Shown: positions 55,513-64,000 of the stretch, in pieces | How positions within the stretch are numbered: the stretch's first letter is position 1 | Layout of the letters: each line of letters begins with the position of its first letter | From: CAUZIZ01 sp965219855 | Lineage (GTDB): Bacteria > Acidobacteriota > UBA6911 > RPQK01 > JAJDTT01 | NCBI GenBank assembly: GCA_965219855.1 | Contig: CBDCOR010000004.1 | Location: 1-64,000 of the forward strand | Direction of reading: 5' to 3' | DNA length: 64,000 bases | The notes under the pieces: generated by a model | Told to the model about the DNA's origin: nothing | The model's input: only the letters and a program-made list of their open reading frames with translations | Databases searched by the model: none | Translations under genes and position numbers: made by a program

Positions 55513-56127
55513 TCAGTCTCGCAGGGACTCGCTCGCTTCCATTCGGGAACGATAGGAAATTGGCTGCATCAGGGTCCGGAAAAGGCCTTGTTCTTTTTGG
55601 GATCGGAAGTAACCCAACCCAAGCCTCATTTCTCGCTGCTCGTCCCATTCGGAAAACCGGTAGGTTCCGAACATCCGGTCCCAGAAACTGAAGATGTCGC
55701 TATAGTTGCTGTTTGTCTCTTCAGGGCGGACCGAGTGATGGATGCGATGCATGTCCGAGGTTACGATGACCCAGCGCAGAAGACGCTCTATTCTTCTTGG
55801 GACCTTGATATTCGCATGTGGATAGAAGACGAAGAGGGTGTAGAGCAAGTCGTACAAGATCAGCGCAATTATCGGGACGCCCAACAGTAGCGTTACCGAT
55901 ATTCGCATGATGATCTCCAGCAAGCTCTGCAATGGATGGATCCGGAACGAGTCGGTAATGTCGACATCCTTGTCGCTGTGGTGAGCGATGTGAATGCGCC
56001 AGAAAGGACGCCATTCATGATAGAGACGATGCAGCCAGTAGAACGCCAGATCAGCTAGTAGGGTAAAGACGACGAACTGGAACCACAGAGGCAGATCAAT
56101 AGGAATTTCCTTTTGGATTGAGTTCTA
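55513..56127 (-). pseudogene. Sterol desaturase/fatty-acid hydroxylase family, 5' truncated
   Basis: The frame carries the three histidine boxes of the superfamily: FYWLHRLYHEW (HxxxH), RIHIAHHSDKDVDITDSFR (HxxHH) and SDMHRIHHSVRPEETNSNY. Hydrophobic segments LWFQFVVFTLLADLAFYWL and VTLLLGVPIIALILYDLLYT span the membrane. The first 80-100 residues are missing and replaced by an IS4 element and IS91 relic. The residual frame is open to its C-terminus near 55513. It would have oxidised a lipid in the inner membrane. Confidence 0.8.
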
Positions 56128-56136
56128 GGAAAGAGT

Positions 56137-57308
56137 CAGTAGCGTCCCAGCGTTAGTCGAATAACATCAACTGTTTATGAATGTCACTATTCTGAGTAAT
56201 GTAATGCATGTCCTGAAAGGCCTGTAAAATTGGGGTTTTCTCGAAGAGCGAGACACTCAGGACCTGGAGAATTGTGTAGAGCGGCAACTCGAGATAGAGG
56301 CGCTTGCGGATGATGGCGATGAGCAGGTAGGTACTGAGGGCGATCCAGATTTGTGTTTTCACGGCATTGGGACTGGTGCCGTAAAAGGCCTTGATGCGAC
56401 GCAAAGGTTCGGGGTAGGCCTTGGCCGGATAGAAGGTGCTCAGCAGGACAGTTTGGTCGCAGATCAGTCCCGTCGTTCTGTCCACCGGGTGGGAGTAGCG
56501 GCGGCGGAACTTGAAGTTGGCCTTGGCGCGGGTCACGAATAACGACCGGGCAGAATGGAGTCGGTACAGGCGCCCGAAATCCAGGTATCCGCGATCCATG
56601 ATGTAGTAGGCACCGGGACAAGGAATCAGGTGGTCCAAGGCGTGGACATCGTGCAGTTTTCCGTCCGAGATCAGAACGAACTCGGGAATGGCGCCGTGCA
56701 GGTTGAGCAAGGTATGCAGTTTGATCGCCCCCTTGGTACGGCGGAAGCGCGCCCAGGGGAAGACCGAGAGGCACAGGTCGATGGTCGTGGAGTCCAAGGC
56801 ATAGACGGTCGCGTTCAGGTCGACTCCCAGGTCCTCGTCGGTGTACAGGCGGCGCGCTTCGGCGATAAGCACTTGGGCAAACTCGGCATAGATGCGCCAG
56901 TCGCGCCTCTCGTTGGCATTGGACAGATTGTTGCGGGAGACCGTGGAGCGAATGCCCATGTGGAAGAGCTTGGATCTCATGGCCCGTAGGCAGGCTTCGA
57001 TATCGCGCAAGCTCTCGCGATAGGTCAACTGTGCAAAGGCCATGACCCGGTAATGGTCGGCACAGCGGAACGACTTGACCTTGTAGTCGCCTCCGTAGTG
57101 CTGAACAATGCGATGAAAATGATGCCAGGGAAGATGCCGCATCACCTGAGAAAAAATCGTCGTGCCCGTGTACATGCTCGCCCTCCTTATGAACTGAAGG
57201 GCGTGAGCGTACACTCACTTTCAAGTCGGAAACACCCATTATCTTCTCTAACATATTACTCATTAATACTTTACAGAGATTAGAAACCCAAACGTTGGGA
57301 CACTACTG
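56137..57308 (-). mobile_element. IS4-type element, copy C (1172 bp, deleted)
   Basis: Ends as in copies A and B with a 9-bp duplication GGAAAGAGT (56128-56136, 57309-57317). It has lost 144 bp between two CGCATCAAG copies; both ends are whole. It sits between the sterol-desaturase stub and an IS91 relic. Confidence 0.92.
56153..57175 (-). pseudogene. IS4-type transposase, 48-residue in-frame deletion
   Basis: It is the same start and sequence as the intact copy B, but EPLRRIK is joined directly to AFYGTSPNAV. The lost 48 residues include the Y-2-R-3-E-6-K signature and so the catalytic glutamate. The frame remains open, so a 340-residue defective protein could be made and might bind element ends without cutting. 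Confidence 0.9.
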
Positions 57309-57478
57309 GGAAAGAGTGTAGAAACAACCGTAAGGAGCCCAAAAGTGGCTGAAATGAGGTGGATGGGGAAATCGAAGGGGATCCCCAGGGTTGAGATCGT
57401 GTAACGGGGGTGGGAGCGGAGACGAGGCGATGCCAAAGAGCCGGTCGGGAGGGAAAACAGACACAGGGATATGGCAAG

Positions 57479-57508
57479 CCGACTGAAGAGCTCGAGCTCT
57501 TCAGTCGG
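57479..57508. repeat. 30-bp perfect palindrome at the IS91 transposase stop
   Basis: Two 15-bp arms, starting CCGACTGAAGAGCTC, meet without a spacer at GAGCTCGAGCTC. The TGA inside the left arm, read on the minus strand, is the natural stop of the IS91 transposase. It may be the replication-end hairpin of the element or a terminator. Confidence 0.85.
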
Positions 57509-58220
57509 GCCAATCCGCAACCTCGTCCCAGAAGAGCGAGTCGTCGGAGGCTCGAACGGCTTGAGCCTGCTGGGGGGAAAGTTCCGCCAGAAAGTGTTCC
57601 AGCTTTTTGGAAACAACCGGGGTGGGGGCGCCCGTTGCGGCCCTTGCCCCAGCTTCAAATGCGCCAGAATCCGGCGGATCACGTGAGGCTGCTCGATGAC
57701 GGCGATCACGCGCAGAGAGCCGCCGCAACCACAGCGCAAGGGATCGACGTCATAGATCTTGCGGAGCAGACGAGCCCAGCTGCGACGGCGCCGGCGGCTG
57801 AAGCGCTCGGCCGCGGACTCCTCCTCGGCGGGGCGGTCCTCGGAATCGGGGCCGTGGACGGCTTTCTGCTGCTGCCGTCGTTTCCCACGTGAGGCGCTGG
57901 CGTAACGGCCATAATAAATAACGGACCTGATGCTCATTTCGATCGGGGATGTGCGGAGCAGACCCGGGCCATCCAGTCCAGGGCATCCAGGGATTGCAGT
58001 CTCCCCTTGGCGGTGCGATAGAGGATCTGACCCCGATCACTGTCATAGTCGAGGCGGGAGGCGGCAAAGCTGGGACGTCGAATGTAGGCCGCCAGGGCCC
58101 ATAGTCTTTTTCGTAGAAGTAGGGGTAAGCCTCCTGGAACTCTTCCCAGTAGTCTTCCAGACACTGGTAGAAGGCGGTGTGCTCCGGATGACGGGGCCGG
58201 TAGGTGCCAGCGAGGGGCAT
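57501..58220 (-). pseudogene. IS91-family transposase, deleted and frameshifted
   Basis: It starts MPLAGTYRPRHPEHTAFYQC and EDYWEEFQEAYPYFYEKDYG. It then jumps to AAYIRRPSFAASRLDYDSDR (IS91 core), QILYRTAKGRLQSLDALDWM, VIYYGRYASASRGKRRQQQK, LLRKIYDVDPLRCGCGGSLR and, after another frame change, TPVVSKKLEHFLAELS and SLFWDEVADWPD. The region with the two HUH tyrosines and the zinc cluster is missing. It is inactive. Confidence 0.75.
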
Positions 58221-58239
58221 GCCCTATCGGAAACGTTTG

Positions 58240-58436
58240 CCGGAGCGAATCTACGAGGATAAGCCAAGTTGTTGAGAACCTTTCCCCGAGTGTGATCTTC
58301 GCCTGGATCTTCTCTCTGCTGCCTCCCGTGCTGCACTCTCGCTACCGACCTTCTTGGAGACCCGCTTTCCGTTGTGGTTGACGAATATCCACCACACGCC
58401 GGAATCTTTGACCTTTTCCCTAACCTTTACACCCAT
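58240..58436 (-). pseudogene. Tyrosine recombinase N-terminal fragment
   Basis: MGVKVREKVKDSGVWWIFVN and HNGKRVSKKVGSESAAREAA are the arm-binding domain of phage/island integrases. After about residue 42 the frame slips: the natural continuation IQAKITLGERFSTTWL is in the next frame. It ends where the IS91 relic starts. It may be the head of the integrase whose tails occur at 52788 and 55065. Confidence 0.65.
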
Positions 58437-58539
58437 CGTTAATATCCCTTCTTTGTTACTCTCGAACAGGTTGACGACGACGCTATCGTCTTGTCAAGCA
58501 CATGCCGCCAACTGTTCAACAACCTCATCTGCTATCTGC

Positions 58540-59826
58540 TGTCAGGGGCCACCCAAAAGCGGCCAGTGAGGGCCACTTCAAAACCGGCCATTTTCAAGAG
58601 CCATTGAGGGCCGCATCCGGCGTAGGATGCGCCGATGGCCAATACATTGAAAATGGAAAAGAAGCAAACGGTTTTGGCGCTCCTGAAACTGGGCTGGTCG
58701 TATCGTCGGATCGAGCGAGAGGTGGGAGTCCGACGAGAGACGATTGCCCGCTATGATCCCTCCCGAGATTCAAAACCGGCCAAAGTGGCCCCCGGCTCGG
58801 AGGAGCAAAAGCGGCCAAAGCGGCCCCCGGGTCTGCGCAGCTTCTGTGAGCCCTTTCGGGAGCAGATTGAAAAGAAACTCCAGCAGGGATTGCAGGCCAA
58901 GCGGATCTGGCAGGACCTGGTCTTCGAGCAGGGATTCGGGGGAGCCTACAACTCCGTCAAGCGCTTCTGTGGAAAGCTCAAGGCGGAGAGTCCTCGCGTG
59001 TTTGCTCGGGTGGAAACTCCCCCCGGTCGGGACCTGCAGATCGACTTCGGCAAAGGAGCCCTGACTCGGACCGAATCGGGTCGTTACCGCCGTCCTCATC
59101 TGTTCAAGGCCGTCCTCTGCCACTCGCGCCACTCCTATGAGGAAGTCGTCTGGCGGCAGGAACTGAAGACGTTCATCCGCTGTGTCGAGGAGGCTTTTCA
59201 CGCTTTTGGAGGCGGCGTGGAGGTGGTTCGCCTCGATAACCTCAAGGCCGGGATCACCCGGGCTTGCTTGGTGGACCCCGAGGTCAATGCCGTCTTCAGT
59301 GCGCTCGCTCGCCACTACGGCTTCGCCGTGCTGCCCATCCATCCGGGCGCTCCGAACGAGAACGGAAAAGTCGAAAGAAGCATCGGATATACCGACTCCA
59401 GCGCGCTCAAAGCTCGCCGCTTCGAGAGCCTGGATGCGCAGAATGAGCATCTGCAGAGTTGGAACGAGCGAATCGCCCGCCAGCGCATCCACGGCACCAC
59501 CAAGCAGCAGGTCTGGCCCCGCTTTGTCGAAGAACAGAAGCATCTCCGACCGCTTCCGGATTCCCGCTTCAGTTTCTTCCGCGTGGGCCGTCGAACGGTC
59601 TCCACCGATGGCCACATCGAAGTCGACCGAGCGTTCTACTCGGTGCCCAATCATCTGCTCGGTTGTGAAGTCGCCGTGCACTGGGATGATCGTATCGTCC
59701 GCGTCTTCTTTCGTGAGCAACAGGTGGCCCTGCATCCGAAGCACCCGCCGGGGAGATTCCGAACCGAAACGAGCCATCTTCCGGAACGCAAACGCTACGC
59801 GCACTATCGAACCGAGCATCATCTGC
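58540..59826 (+). mobile_element. IS21-1, copy 2, truncated
   Basis: It is identical in its left end (TGTCAGGGGCCACC) to copy 1 but stops at 59826, where an IS5 element begins. Everything from the last third of istA to the right end is gone. It retains the 107 bp missing from copy 1. Confidence 0.9.
58635..59826 (+). pseudogene. istA: IS21 transposase IstA, 3' truncated
   Basis: It is open from MANTLKMEKKQTVLALLKLG through HTH, first aspartate (LQIDFGKG), the stretch lost in copy 1 (FKAVLCHSRHSYEEVVWRQE), second aspartate (VRLDNLKAG), and glutamate (NENGKVERS). At HYRTEHHL it is cut by the IS5 element, and about 60-70 residues of the C-terminus are missing. The catalytic core is complete. 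With copy 1 it allows the ancestral gene to be reconstructed. Confidence 0.9.
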
Positions 59827-60943
59827 GGCGCTGTTGCATGATTCAACTGCGGCGCGAGTGGGGGCGCTTTTCCAACTTCTCGTTCAGGACACCACAGCGC
59901 AGGATTTCGGCCTACCCAGCTCGGCCATCCGGTTGAGGATGTGACACCCGATCGCAACTTCTCTCCTTTGTGCTTTGCCGTGCCTCGCCTTCAATCCGCC
60001 TCCGAGCACGGACTTGTATCGGAAGAAGCTGTTTTCAACGCGCGCCTGCTGTCGGTAGCCCGACTCCTTCTGCCACTCTCGTCGCCCGACCTGGCGAATC
60101 CTCTCAAGAGCCGTGTCACGCTGCGCCCATGGGCCGTCCGTTGGCCCCGCCGACACCGCAGAGCGACGAGGGGGAATCACAATCACGACGTTCTCTGTAC
60201 CGGCCGCGCTGAGTTGATCGTAGACTGACCTGTGGTCGTAGGCTCCGTCTGCGGTGAAACGCCGGATGGGAACCTCGATTGTGTCGAGAAGAGCAGGGAG
60301 TGTGGAGGCGTCGTCCCGGCTGCTCGCTGTGAGTTCGGCCGCCACAATGAACCCCTCGGCATCCACCCCGATGTGCAGCTTCCGCCAATCCCGGCGTTTC
60401 TTTGATGCCTTGTGCTTGTGCGCGTTCCATTCGCCGCAACCCAGAATCTTCAGCCCTGTGGAATCGACGATCAAGTCGATCGGGCCGTCGTGGGATCGGG
60501 TCAGGGGCGGCACCGCAACGATTTGGTTCCGGCGCGAGAGTGTGGTGTGGTCCGGGGCCTTGAGGTTGAGGCCCATCAAGCGGAGCAGCGAGTCCAGGAA
60601 CCCCTCGGTCTGACGGAGCGGCAGGCTGAAGACGACCCGCAGCGTCAACGCGGTCCGGACCGCGAGGTTCGAGTACCGCCGCTGGCCTCCGCGAAGACCG
60701 TTCTTCGGTGGTACCCACGCGGCAATTGCATCCTCGCTCAGCCAGATCGTGACGTCGCCGCGGCTCCTGAGGCCACGCTCGTACTCCCTCCAGTTCCGGA
60801 TTCTGTACTTCTTCTTGTACTGGCGGTTGACTCGGCTCGACTTCGCTGCGACCACGACGTTGCCCCCCCCCGATCTCTATGATGGACTGGACCCCACCCC
60901 CGCCGCTAGCGTGCTCGCTTACACCGATTCATGCACCAACGCC
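59827..60943 (-). mobile_element. IS5-family element (1117 bp)
   Basis: Ends GGCGCTGTTGCATGATTC and, inward from the right, GGCGTTGGTGCATGAATC match at 15 of 18 bases. The transposase frame is intact. Flanks do not show a duplication; the right flank is not IS21-1, so a deletion removed the rest of that element. Confidence 0.85.
59884..60855 (-). CDS. IS5-family (IS903-like) transposase
   Basis: This 323-residue DDE protein has a GTG start. It carries YRIRNWREYERGLRSRGDVT, IWLSEDAIAAW, the first aspartate in LIVDSTGLKILGCGEWNAHK, the second in FTADGAYDHRSVYDQL and the glutamate in QQARVENSFFRYKSVLGGGL. All catalytic residues are in place, so the element may still be mobile. Confidence 0.92.
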   Translation of the reverse strand: MVAAKSSRVNRQYKKKYRIRNWREYERGLRSRGDVTIWLSEDAIAAWVPPKNGLRGGQRRYSNLAVRTALTLRVVFSLPLRQTEGFLDSLLRLMGLNLKAPDHTTLSRRNQIVAVPPLTRSHDGPIDLIVDSTGLKILGCGEWNAHKHKASKKRRDWRKLHIGVDAEGFIVAAELTASSRDDASTLPALLDTIEVPIRRFTADGAYDHRSVYDQLSAAGTENVVIVIPPRRSAVSAGPTDGPWAQRDTALERIRQVGRREWQKESGYRQQARVENSFFRYKSVLGGGLKARHGKAQRREVAIGCHILNRMAELGRPKSCAVVS

Positions 60944-61087
60944 TCTTGTTTACGCTAATGCGCGGCGTCGGTTTCGGGATGTTCACGAGAAATGTGCCTC
61001 CTCCGAGCAGCTGCGGAAACTCACCAAGGGAATCCCCTCCCTGGGCTCGCACCTGGACGTCCACTGCCGATCCATTGTTGCGGAGTG
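60944..61087. other. Short gap downstream of secreted protein
   Basis: No gene is seen; the minus-strand gene ends at 61088. It was probably part of the spacer or of a gene lost between the IS5 element and this point. Confidence 0.3.
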
Positions 61088-62448
61088 TCAACTGGGTAAT
61101 GTTCCCTTCGCACCTACGGCCCTTGGGTCACGGGTGGCCGGAAGATTGAAGCTGATAAACACCGTGTTGCGCGCATCTAAGCCCTTGACCTGGAGTCTGT
61201 AGTCGCCATTCGGAATCGATGGCACGATGTCGTCGACCAGGGGCGGCGGAGGCCCAACATCCTGTTTACCCAAGGTAAAGCCCTCCCACTCTCTGTCACC
61301 GGATGGATTGAGATTCATCCTGGTCCAGACTTCTCTAGGAGCAGTCAGGGTATAGATGACGTTGGGCGCTTCCGGTGCCGTCCAACTCAACGAGGGGTCG
61401 CTGGCGACTCCTCCATCGGCCGGATCGCCCGGCATGACGCCTTCGGGCAACGCTCTTGTTGAAGGAAAGATCGGTAGTCCCAGGAAGTTAGGATCGTCCC
61501 CATCGGCGGCGACATCGAAGTCCCCTTCGAGCAACGGAGTAAACCAGACCGGCTGAGACTCAAAGTTTACCGGGATCGTAAAGGAAAACGTGCCGTCAAA
61601 AGTGGTTGGGCCAGGGAAGTTTCCCCCCAAGCCATTGTATCCAGTGTAGCCAAGGTTGGATTGGTCGTAGACAAAGACCGTGGCGCCGATCCCGGAGACG
61701 CCCATCTTGAAATTGGCCTGCTCATTTGTCAGCAGTAAGGGTTCTGGGGCAGTGTTGGGAATCCAGTTCAGCACTAGATGGTAGCCGCAGGCGTCGTTGG
61801 GCACTTGGGTAACTCCGTCCGCCAGCAGTCGCCTGCCACAAGCTCCAGGTTTCTGCTCTACTGTGAAACCCACCCACCTGTTGTCAGGCATTGAAGTCCC
61901 AAAGAATGTGTTGACCACATCATCAGGATCCGTGTTGGCCCGAGAGGCCTGACCTGGCGGCACCTCGGAGGCCTGAAGCGGACCACTCGGATCCAGAAAC
62001 AACGTGTACTGGATCTGGTTTATAAGATCGGAGCAGCTCTCTCCTTGACAGTCATCCCAGCTGAAGGTTCCTCCATCCTGCGCGCGGGTATCACCATCGA
62101 AAATCCAGACCATGAACTGGGTCTGCTCTCGCGGTACCCTTATGGAAAAATGTCGTCGTCTCTGAGCGTCGCATGAAGGATCTTCGGGATTGTTCAAGCA
62201 AAAAGGAGGTGCAGGATCGGGAAGGTCGTCATCTATCTCTCCCAGTGAGCTGGGAGCACGGGACAAGCTGACAAACCGCCCGCTCTGCCGGAACTCCCCA
62301 GGCTGATCTCCGATGGAATCTGGGTCCGTGATGTCTGGAACCCCTCTCTCCGGCCGAGTTTGGCCGAAGCAGTCCTGGGACCCATACCTACAAGCAGCAA
62401 TCCAAGCAAACCTAGCAATGACAACCAGGCGCCCACTGTCGAACCCAT
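61088..62448 (-). pseudogene. Secreted protein of unknown function, frameshifted after signal peptide
   Basis: A signal peptide, MGSTVGAWLSLLGLLGLLLV, starts at ATG 62446-62448 (GGAGGG 13 bases upstream) and ends near TASA. A frameshift at about 62350 follows: the continuation GVPDITDPDSIGDQPGEF, RQSGRFVSLSRAPSSLGEID runs in the next frame to 61088. The mature part contains an Ig/fibronectin-like end with PLVDDIVPSIPNGDYRLQVK. No named domain is clear. It looks like a surface-exposed acidobacterial or planctomycetal protein. Confidence 0.65.
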
Positions 62449-62686
62449 TATTCTCACACTACCCTCCTGATAACGCGATCTTCGAGAAACCTGCTCCTGA
62501 AAGGCGCTTTCACTCCAGAACATCCCGCTGTACCCGGAGAGGGTCACAGGAAACAGCAGTGGTCTAACCTTTCCGAACTTGCGGGTACCACCTGACGGTC
62601 GACCCTTGTCAGCGGGATCGACGGGTTGTCCCTGTCTCCCTTCTTTATCGTTATCTTTGTGAAGAAGAATGGTGTTAGCGATCACC

Positions 62687-62986
<300 letters not shown>

Positions 62987-63160
62987 AGCCTTCTGACACC
63001 CATAGCATAGCATTTCCTGCAGGAGGTAGACGCCTCGTAGCTCCAATCCTAAGAGCCCTTTCGGATCTGCTTTGACTCGAAGTTTATCTAGTGCTCCGAT
63101 CAACCATCTTGCCTCCGTTCGGGGTTCGAGCAAGAATAGGACACTATCGGAAGGAGGCTC
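62987..63160. other. Promoter region upstream of mannonate dehydratase gene
   Basis: The last bases hold GGAAGGAGGCTC, a clear ribosome site for the gene at 63161. Nothing else is recognised. Confidence 0.4.
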
Positions 63161-63642
63161 ATGACACACAACATTCGCGTAGCGGCTGGGAGCATACGGG
63201 AGGCGACGGACGAGATTCTTACCTTCGTGGCCCAGATGGGCTGCAGCGGCGTCATCCTGAACACACCGGCTCTCACCGGCCAGACTCCCTTCGGTTCAAG
63301 TGCAATCGGCTCTACCCACTGGCAAGACCCGGAAAAAGAGGGACTCCCGTTGAAATGGGACTACCTCGAACTGCTCCAACTCCGGACCCGGGTCGAATCA
63401 TATGATCTTCGGCTGGAAGCCATCGAAAACGTCCCCCTCTACTTCTATCAGAAGTGTATCCTCGGCCTGCCAGGAAGAGACCAGGAAATCGAAAACTACC
63501 AAGAGACGATTCGGCATCTAGGGCGTGCTGGCATCCCCATCCTGGGCTATCACTGGATGGCTAACAGTGTCTGGCGCACCTCCAAGAACGAGTCGACCCG
63601 GGGTGGGGCCAAGACCACCGTCTACGACCATGCCCTAGCTAG
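63161..63642 (+). pseudogene. uxuA: Mannonate dehydratase-like protein cut by IS1380
   Basis: It starts MTHNIRVAAGSIREATDEIL and proceeds VAQMGCSGVILNTPALTG, WDYLELLQLRTRVESYDLRL, EAIENVPLYFYQKCILGLPG and LGRAGIPILGYHWMANSVWR. This is the N-terminal TIM-barrel portion of UxuA-type enzymes, which dehydrate D-mannonate to 2-keto-3-deoxygluconate. The element at 63643 interrupts it at residue 160 of about 350-400. The rest lies outside the window if present. The symbol is by family resemblance. Confidence 0.75.
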
Positions 63643-64000
63643 TCCCAAAATAAGCGCAAGTTCGAAAATAGACCCCTTTGTCGGCTCCGAGGAGCCATTT
63701 TGGAGACCTAAATTCTAAATTTCGGCGCGAAGTCACTCAGAACAGGCACGTGTTCAGCTGTCCTCCACGCCGATCGCTCAGGGAAAACGATTCTGCCCTC
63801 TTGGGGGGCGTTTGTAGAGACACCTCGCCCCAGCTCTGGCGACCCTCGGAGCTACTTTATCTCCTTTCAGTTTCAGGTAGCTGGCCGGTGTTTCAACCAC
63901 TTACTGCCTTCCAAGAGAAGACGGCTCCAACCATTGACATCCAGCAGCCGATAGACCAACTGTCGGCCCCTGCGCAAAATCTGGCAGGGCATTTCAATGA
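63643..64000 (-). mobile_element. IS1380-family element, copy B (right end only in window)
   Basis: It begins TCCCAAAATAAGCGCAAG after CTAG (63639-63642) and matches the right end of copy A in inverted orientation. The transposase C-terminus (RLQ..REL side) occupies 63873-64000 on the minus strand. The remainder is beyond the window edge. Confidence 0.88.

Noticed and set aside
55238..55648. Minus-strand protein ending in VGLEPTRR
   Set aside because: This ending is the familiar antisense reading of a tRNA T arm, not a protein.

Overview
The window reads as a GC-rich bacterial chromosome segment, most likely from an acidobacterium-like or PVC-like heterotroph. The supporting genes are an Oar-type TonB-dependent receptor with an N-terminal carboxypeptidase-regulatory-like domain, an HTH-TPR regulator whose opening is of a type I associate with Solibacter-like Acidobacteria, a paired DUF1549/DUF1553 protein and pre-peptidase-C protein, a 3-keto-disaccharide hydrolase (DUF1080) protein, HYR- and FG-GAP-repeat secreted proteins, and sugar-acid or amino-acid catabolism (dihydrodipicolinate-synthase family, mannonate dehydratase, amidohydrolase). 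The taxonomic placement is inference.

The dominant feature is genome erosion by mobile DNA. I can delimit or partly delimit about 16 insertion sequences or remnants covering roughly a third of the window: three different IS21-type elements (one in two copies), three copies of one IS4-type element, two copies of an ISNCY/IS5-like element, two of an IS1380 element, and single IS1634, IS6, IS30, IS91 and IS5 elements. For nine of them I can read target-site duplications by eye. They sit inside recognisable host genes, and several genes can be rebuilt by removing the element and one duplication.

Layout. 1-7 kb: a HicAB locus with a nonsense-broken toxin, a POTRA-domain protein, a TonB-receptor scrap, an orphan antitoxin, and an AAA ATPase/DUF4143 gene split by IS21-1. 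7-10.6 kb: an SNF2 helicase split by an IS4 element exactly at its DEAQ box and fused to a zinc-ribbon gene. 10.7-21.9 kb: frameshifted HYR-domain protein(s), an HTH-TPR regulator with an internal deletion, a TonB receptor fused by deletion to a beta-propeller glycosidase-like gene, then an intact dihydrodipicolinate-synthase-family gene. 22-32.4 kb: the best preserved metabolic stretch, with an aspartate aminotransferase, an intact IS4 copy, a large REP-like inverted repeat, a homocysteine S-methyltransferase, the DUF1549/PPC operon and a one-base-frameshifted amidohydrolase. 32.5-43.7 kb: IS21-2 clipping the end of an FG-GAP gene, then IS1380 and ISNCY elements 41 bp apart inside an asparagine synthetase. 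43.7-49 kb: IS21-3 (with a third, non-transposase gene) inside an IS1634 remnant, followed by stubs of GDPD and low-molecular-weight phosphatase genes. 49-58.5 kb: an intact DUF4832-type protein, a second HicBA locus again with a nonsense-broken toxin, two tRNA-Leu/integrase-tail scars bracketing a ParE-type toxin-antitoxin pair, and a truncated sterol desaturase. 58.5-64 kb: truncated IS21-1 copy, an IS5 element, a frameshifted secreted protein, tRNA-Ser(GGA), and a mannonate dehydratase cut by IS1380.

Genes with intact reading frames are few: the POTRA protein, HicB twice, the ParE/antitoxin pair, the dihydrodipicolinate-synthase-family protein, the aminotransferase, the S-methyltransferase, the DUF1549 and PPC proteins, the DUF4832-type protein, tRNA-Ser, and several transposases. 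The candidate for an under-described system is the IS21-3 operon, in which istA, istB and a winged-helix 'replication-initiator-like' gene are linked by two ATGA start/stop overlaps, with a 25-bp palindrome near the third gene's end. The second notable pattern is parallel Lys-to-stop inactivation of two unrelated HicA toxins beside intact HicB antitoxins.
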